This document shows positions 61,110 through 64,000 of a stretch of DNA of 64,000 nt, one piece after another. Position 1 is the first letter of the stretch; every line of letters begins with the position of its first letter. A program made the translations under genes and the position numbers. Location of the stretch: contig NZ_BAABLF010000008.1 of NCBI RefSeq assembly GCF_039544205.1, positions 205,575-269,574 of the forward strand. The letters are read 5' to 3'. This stretch comes from Ferrimonas gelatinilytica. GTDB taxonomy: Bacteria > Pseudomonadota > Gammaproteobacteria > Enterobacterales > Shewanellaceae. The notes below the pieces were generated by a model. It ran no database searches. It was not told the origin of the DNA and saw only the letters and a list, made by a program, of their open reading frames with translations.

Positions 61110-63566
61110 TCACGCCTCCTTGTGCCAAGATGCGGTGCGCAGGATGTCGCCGAACACCCCGGCGGCGGTCACGGCAGCACCGGCGCCGTAGCCGCGCAGG
61201 ACGAAGGGCAGCGGCTGGTAGTAGCGGCTGTAGAAGGCCAGGGCGTTCTCCCCCCCTTTCACGTCGTACAGCGGATGTTCCCGCCCCACCGCTTCCACCC
61301 GCACCCGGCAGCGCCCCTTCGTATCGATGGCGCCCACGTAGCGCAGTACCTTGTCCTCGGCCCGGGCAACGGCGATCCGATCGGCGATCGCGGCATCCGC
61401 CCGGGGCAGCCGCTCGAGGAAGCTGGTGACGTCCCCGCTGGCATCGAAATCCGGCGGCAGCACGCTCTCCACCTCCACATCCGCCAGCTCCAGCTCCAGC
61501 CCCGCCTCCCGGGCCAGGATCAGCACCTTACGGGCCACATCCATGCCGGAGAGGTCGTCCCGGGGATCCGGCTCAGTAAAGCCCATCTCCCGGGCCTTGA
61601 GGGTGACCGCCGAGAGGCTGTGGCCCGCCTCCAGCTCGCCGAAGATGTAGGAGAGAGAGCCGGAGAGGATCCCGCTGAAGTGGTGCAGTTCATCCCCGGC
61701 CCGCAGCAACCCCTTGAGGTTGTCGATCACCGGCAGGCCAGCGCCCACGTTGGCCTCGTAGAGAAACTGGCGTCGATGCTGCTGCGCCGCACTGCGCAGC
61801 GCCCGGTACTGGGACAGGGGACCGGTGTTGGCTTTCTTGTTGGGGGTGGCGATGTGCCAGCCGGCCTTCAGGGCATCGAGGTAGCGATCCGACACGCTCT
61901 GCTCCGCGGTGCAGTCCACCAGCACCGGGTTCACCAGATGCTGATCCTGGGCGAGGGCCAGCAGGGTATCCATATCCAGATCCTGCCCCTGCTCGGTCAG
62001 ATCATCCCGCCAACCATCCAGGGCCAGGCCGTGGGGGTCCAGCCGCATCTGCCGGGAGTTGGCCACGCCGCACAGGCGTACCGCGATGTTCTGCCGCGAC
62101 AGGCTGGCCTGCTGACTCTGGATCTGCCGCACCAGCTCGGTACCCACATTGCCCACTCCCACCAGCACCACGTCGATGTAGTGGCGGGTATCGAAGAAGT
62201 TCTGGTGGCACAGGCGCAGCGCCCCCGGTGCCGAGTCCTGGCCAATCACCGCGGAGATCGCCCGCTCGCTGCTGCCCTGGGCGATGGCCGCCACCGAAGC
62301 GCCAGCCTGGGCGAGGGAGCGGAAGAAGCGGGCCGCCACCCCTTTCTTGCTGCGCATGCCGTCGCCAATCAGGGTGATGATGGTTTGCTCCGGGAGGATC
62401 CCGATCGGTTCCAGCAGCCCCTGTTGCAGCTCCAGTTCGAAGGCGTTCTCCAGCGCCAGTTTCGCGGCGGGCCCATCCTGGGCCGGCAAGCAGAAGGAGA
62501 GGGAGTACTCCGAGGAACTTTGGGTGATCAGCGCGATAGAGAGGCCCCTGACCGCCAGGGCATTGAACACCCGGCTGGCCATCCCCACCATCCCCTTCAT
62601 TCCCGGGCCGCAGACGTTGATCAGCCATTGGTCATCCAGGTTGGAGACCGCCTTCACCAGGGACTTGGAGGGGGTGGTTCGGGCGTGAATCAGGGTGCCG
62701 GGTGCTTCGGGATTGAGGGTGTTGCGGATCCGGCAGGGGATCTGGTGTTGGGCGATGGGCGCGATGGTTTTCGGGTGCAGCACCTTAGCGCCGAAGTAGG
62801 AGAGCTCCATCGCCTCCTCGTAACTCAGGGTCGGCAGCAGTTCGGCATCGGGGATCAGGCGGGGATCCACGTTGTAGACCCCATCCACGTCGGTCCAGAT
62901 CTCGCAGCAATCGGCGTGCAGGCAGGCGGCCAGGACCGCCGCGGAGTAGTCGGAGCCGTTGCGCCCCAGGGTCACCACTTCACCGGCGGCATTGCTGGCG
63001 GTGAACCCCGGCATCAGCCAGATCCTGTGGGTGCTAAGATCCAGCTCCGCCAGGCGGCTGCGGCTGGCCTCCACCGCCACCTCCGACTCCAGCACCGGCC
63101 CCTGGGCCAGCAGATACTGACGCGGGTCCAGCACCCCCGCCTCCAGAGAACGCTGGGCCAGCAGCGCCTCCAGCGCCGCCACCGAGAGGCGCTCGCCGGT
63201 GACCAGGATTTGCGCCATCACCTCATCGGGGCAGCGTCCCAGCAGGCCCACTCCCTCCACCAGGCGATGCAGCAGGGCACGCTCCTGCTCGAAGCGCTCC
63301 GCAAGCCGGGTTCGCCACTTGAGATCCAGCTGCGAGGCCAGCGCCGATTCCAGCTCCGCCAGGCGCTGCAGCAGGGACTCCAGCGGCGGGGTGTGACCGG
63401 ACTTGGCCGCCAGCGCCACCGCCTCCAGGGCATTGGTGACACCTCCCGGCGCCGATACCACCAGCATCACCGGGAAGCGGGTTGCCTCCGCCTCCACCAG
63501 CGAGACCACATGCGCCAACTTGCCCGCGTCCGCCAGTGAGGACCCGCCAAACTTCATCACCTTCAT
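61110..63566 (-). CDS. thrA: Bifunctional aspartokinase / homoserine dehydrogenase I
   Basis: An 818-aa fusion catalysing the first and third steps of threonine synthesis. The kinase half has MKVMKFGGSSLADA and GRNGSDYSAAVLA; two ACT regions follow for threonine feedback; the dehydrogenase half has VLVGVGNVGTELV and ATPNKKANTG. GGAGGGAAGG lies before the ATG at 63566; the extension to 63617 is the attenuator region. Confidence 0.97.
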   Translation of the reverse strand: MKVMKFGGSSLADAGKLAHVVSLVEAEATRFPVMLVVSAPGGVTNALEAVALAAKSGHTPPLESLLQRLAELESALASQLDLKWRTRLAERFEQERALLHRLVEGVGLLGRCPDEVMAQILVTGERLSVAALEALLAQRSLEAGVLDPRQYLLAQGPVLESEVAVEASRSRLAELDLSTHRIWLMPGFTASNAAGEVVTLGRNGSDYSAAVLAACLHADCCEIWTDVDGVYNVDPRLIPDAELLPTLSYEEAMELSYFGAKVLHPKTIAPIAQHQIPCRIRNTLNPEAPGTLIHARTTPSKSLVKAVSNLDDQWLINVCGPGMKGMVGMASRVFNALAVRGLSIALITQSSSEYSLSFCLPAQDGPAAKLALENAFELELQQGLLEPIGILPEQTIITLIGDGMRSKKGVAARFFRSLAQAGASVAAIAQGSSERAISAVIGQDSAPGALRLCHQNFFDTRHYIDVVLVGVGNVGTELVRQIQSQQASLSRQNIAVRLCGVANSRQMRLDPHGLALDGWRDDLTEQGQDLDMDTLLALAQDQHLVNPVLVDCTAEQSVSDRYLDALKAGWHIATPNKKANTGPLSQYRALRSAAQQHRRQFLYEANVGAGLPVIDNLKGLLRAGDELHHFSGILSGSLSYIFGELEAGHSLSAVTLKAREMGFTEPDPRDDLSGMDVARKVLILAREAGLELELADVEVESVLPPDFDASGDVTSFLERLPRADAAIADRIAVARAEDKVLRYVGAIDTKGRCRVRVEAVGREHPLYDVKGGENALAFYSRYYQPLPFVLRGYGAGAAVTAAGVFGDILRTASWHKEA

Positions 63567-63606
63567 CGCCCTTCCCTCCCATGTCCCATACGGTGTAACC
63601 GGTTTA

Positions 63607-63646
63607 AAACGCAACAAGCCCGCTCTTTGGGGAGCGGGCTTGTTGT
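63607..63646 (-). terminator. thr operon attenuator
   Basis: CAACAAGCCCGCTC / GAGCGGGCTTGTTG (14 bp) with a 6-7-base loop, then CGTTTTAA on the minus strand, between thrL and thrA. Confidence 0.88.
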
Positions 63647-63672
63647 TTTGGATATTCTTTCCCAGGGTGTCG

Positions 63673-63762
63673 TCAGCCCGCCCCCAACCTGCCCATGGCA
63701 GTGGTGGTAATGGTGATCATCCGGGTGAACTGTCGGGCAAGGCCCAAAAAACACAATGGCAT
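63673..63762 (-). CDS. thrL: thr operon leader peptide (29 aa)
   Basis: A leader with the regulatory run TRMITITTTAM, five Thr and two Ile codons, and the end GRLGAG recalling E. coli thrL (GNGAG). AGGAAG five bases before the ATG supports this start. Ribosome stalling at Thr/Ile codons should prevent the downstream attenuator from forming. The peptide is longer than in E. coli (21 aa), with a hydrophobic N-terminus (MPLCFLGLARQF). Confidence 0.82.
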   Translation of the reverse strand: MPLCFLGLARQFTRMITITTTAMGRLGAG

Positions 63763-63815
63763 GACGGCTTCCTGCCTGTTTCCTTAAGTTCAAAACTCGC
63801 CGCTGGTAAAGGGAA

Positions 63816-63821
63816 TGTCAA
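63816..63821 (-). promoter_or_regulatory. thrLABC promoter -35
   Basis: TTGACA on the minus strand 54 bases before thrL; the -10 (GAGTTT at 17-base spacing) is weak. Confidence 0.45.
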
Positions 63822-63842
63822 CGCATAAATCGGTTATGCGTT
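63820..63842. promoter_or_regulatory. Perfect inverted repeat overlapping the thr promoter
   Basis: AACGCATAA-ATCGG-TTATGCGTT, 9-base arms, touching the -35. A likely operator for an unidentified regulator. Confidence 0.5.
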
Positions 63843-63874
63843 GATATGCAGTGGCTTTAACAGCACGGCGAGTT

Positions 63875-63902
63875 CCTAGCTCCTAGCTCCTAGCTCCTAG
63901 CT
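63875..63902. repeat. Heptanucleotide repeat CCTAGCT, four copies
   Basis: Four perfect copies of a 7-base unit containing CTAG, a different heptamer from the array at 47876. Confidence 0.9.
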
Positions 63903-63920
63903 GTAATCTTTCAGGAGGTT

Positions 63921-63990
63921 GTTCACTCCCGTGCGAGTCGGAATACTGTTGGTCGACCAAAACTAACAGCCGACCCACAAAGGAGTGAAC
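63921..63990 (+). promoter_or_regulatory. Long nested inverted repeat enclosing a ribosome binding site
   Basis: GTTCACTCC (63921-63929) pairs with GGAGTGAAC (63982-63990), which contains the GGAG of the next gene. Inside, GTCGG/CCGAC and CTGTT/AACAG pair in register and the tip holds GGTCGACC. The stem would hide the ribosome site. Confidence 0.6.
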
Positions 63991-64000
63991 ATGGCGCAGT
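63991..64000 (+). CDS. Start of an unidentified gene, cut by the window end
   Basis: ATGGCGCAG with AAAGGAG six bases upstream. Only three codons are visible, so no product can be named. Confidence 0.5.

Noticed and set aside
63563..63793. A 76-codon minus-strand frame over the thr leader
   Set aside because: It is out of frame with the Thr-rich leader and overlaps the attenuator stem.

Overview
The window is a 64 kb, GC-rich, almost wholly chromosomal segment from a gammaproteobacterium. Three things point to the Shewanella/Ferrimonas side of Alteromonadales (inference): an alaS-lysC-csrA-tRNA-Ser-tRNA-Arg block, a DUF3545 small protein, and Na+-pumping OadGAB next to NsrR. No phage or complete insertion sequence was seen.

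Layout. 1-11,507 (+): a [NiFe] hydrogenase operon. It holds a partial small subunit, the large subunit, cytochrome b and protease HyaD, followed by maturation genes: a HypF-like protein, hypC, hypF, a HupK/HoxV-like protein, hypA, hypB, a second hypC and hypD. hypE is not in the window. 11,579-16,731: thiI (-), xseB-ispA-dxs (+) and a DUF952 gene (-). 16,780-24,630: a lytic-transglycosylase-like lipoprotein, a LysE-type exporter, gshA with a lipoprotein gene, an M16 protease, a YqaA-type membrane protein, nsrR and a 57-aa membrane protein. 24,732-27,897 (-): oadGAB. 28,237-29,580 (-): one tRNA-Ser and six tRNA-Arg genes with interspersed 110-bp elements that repeat the tRNA 3' end. 29,785-35,591 (-): csrA, lysC, alaS, recX and recA. 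35,756-38,335 (+): mutS. 38,419-45,727 (-): murJ, ribF, ileS, lspA, fkpB, ispH. 46,000-53,867: rpsT, an M28 peptidase, a heptanucleotide microsatellite, yaaA, an alanine symporter, tal and pgi. 54,375-58,443: a DUF3545 protein, a hemerythrin-like protein, ung, nfo and a 469-aa membrane protein of unknown function. 58,857-63,762 (-): thrABC with its leader peptide and attenuator. The window ends at the start of a gene whose ribosome binding site lies in a long inverted repeat.

The most interesting region is the hydrogenase maturation cluster. Alongside normal HypF and the normal large subunit it carries a degenerate relative of each. The HypF-like protein lacks the acylphosphatase arginine and the Kae1-type histidines. 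The large-subunit-like protein has lost three of the four active-site cysteines. The cluster also has two different HypC proteins, so it looks like a second, specialised assembly line with scaffold versions of the catalytic partners. Other notable structures are the tRNA-Arg elements with a compensatory base-pair change, a decayed copy of the nfo 3' end beside two CRISPR-like half-repeats 61 bp apart, paired operators exactly 63 bp apart upstream of oadGAB, and two unrelated CTAG-containing heptamer repeats.
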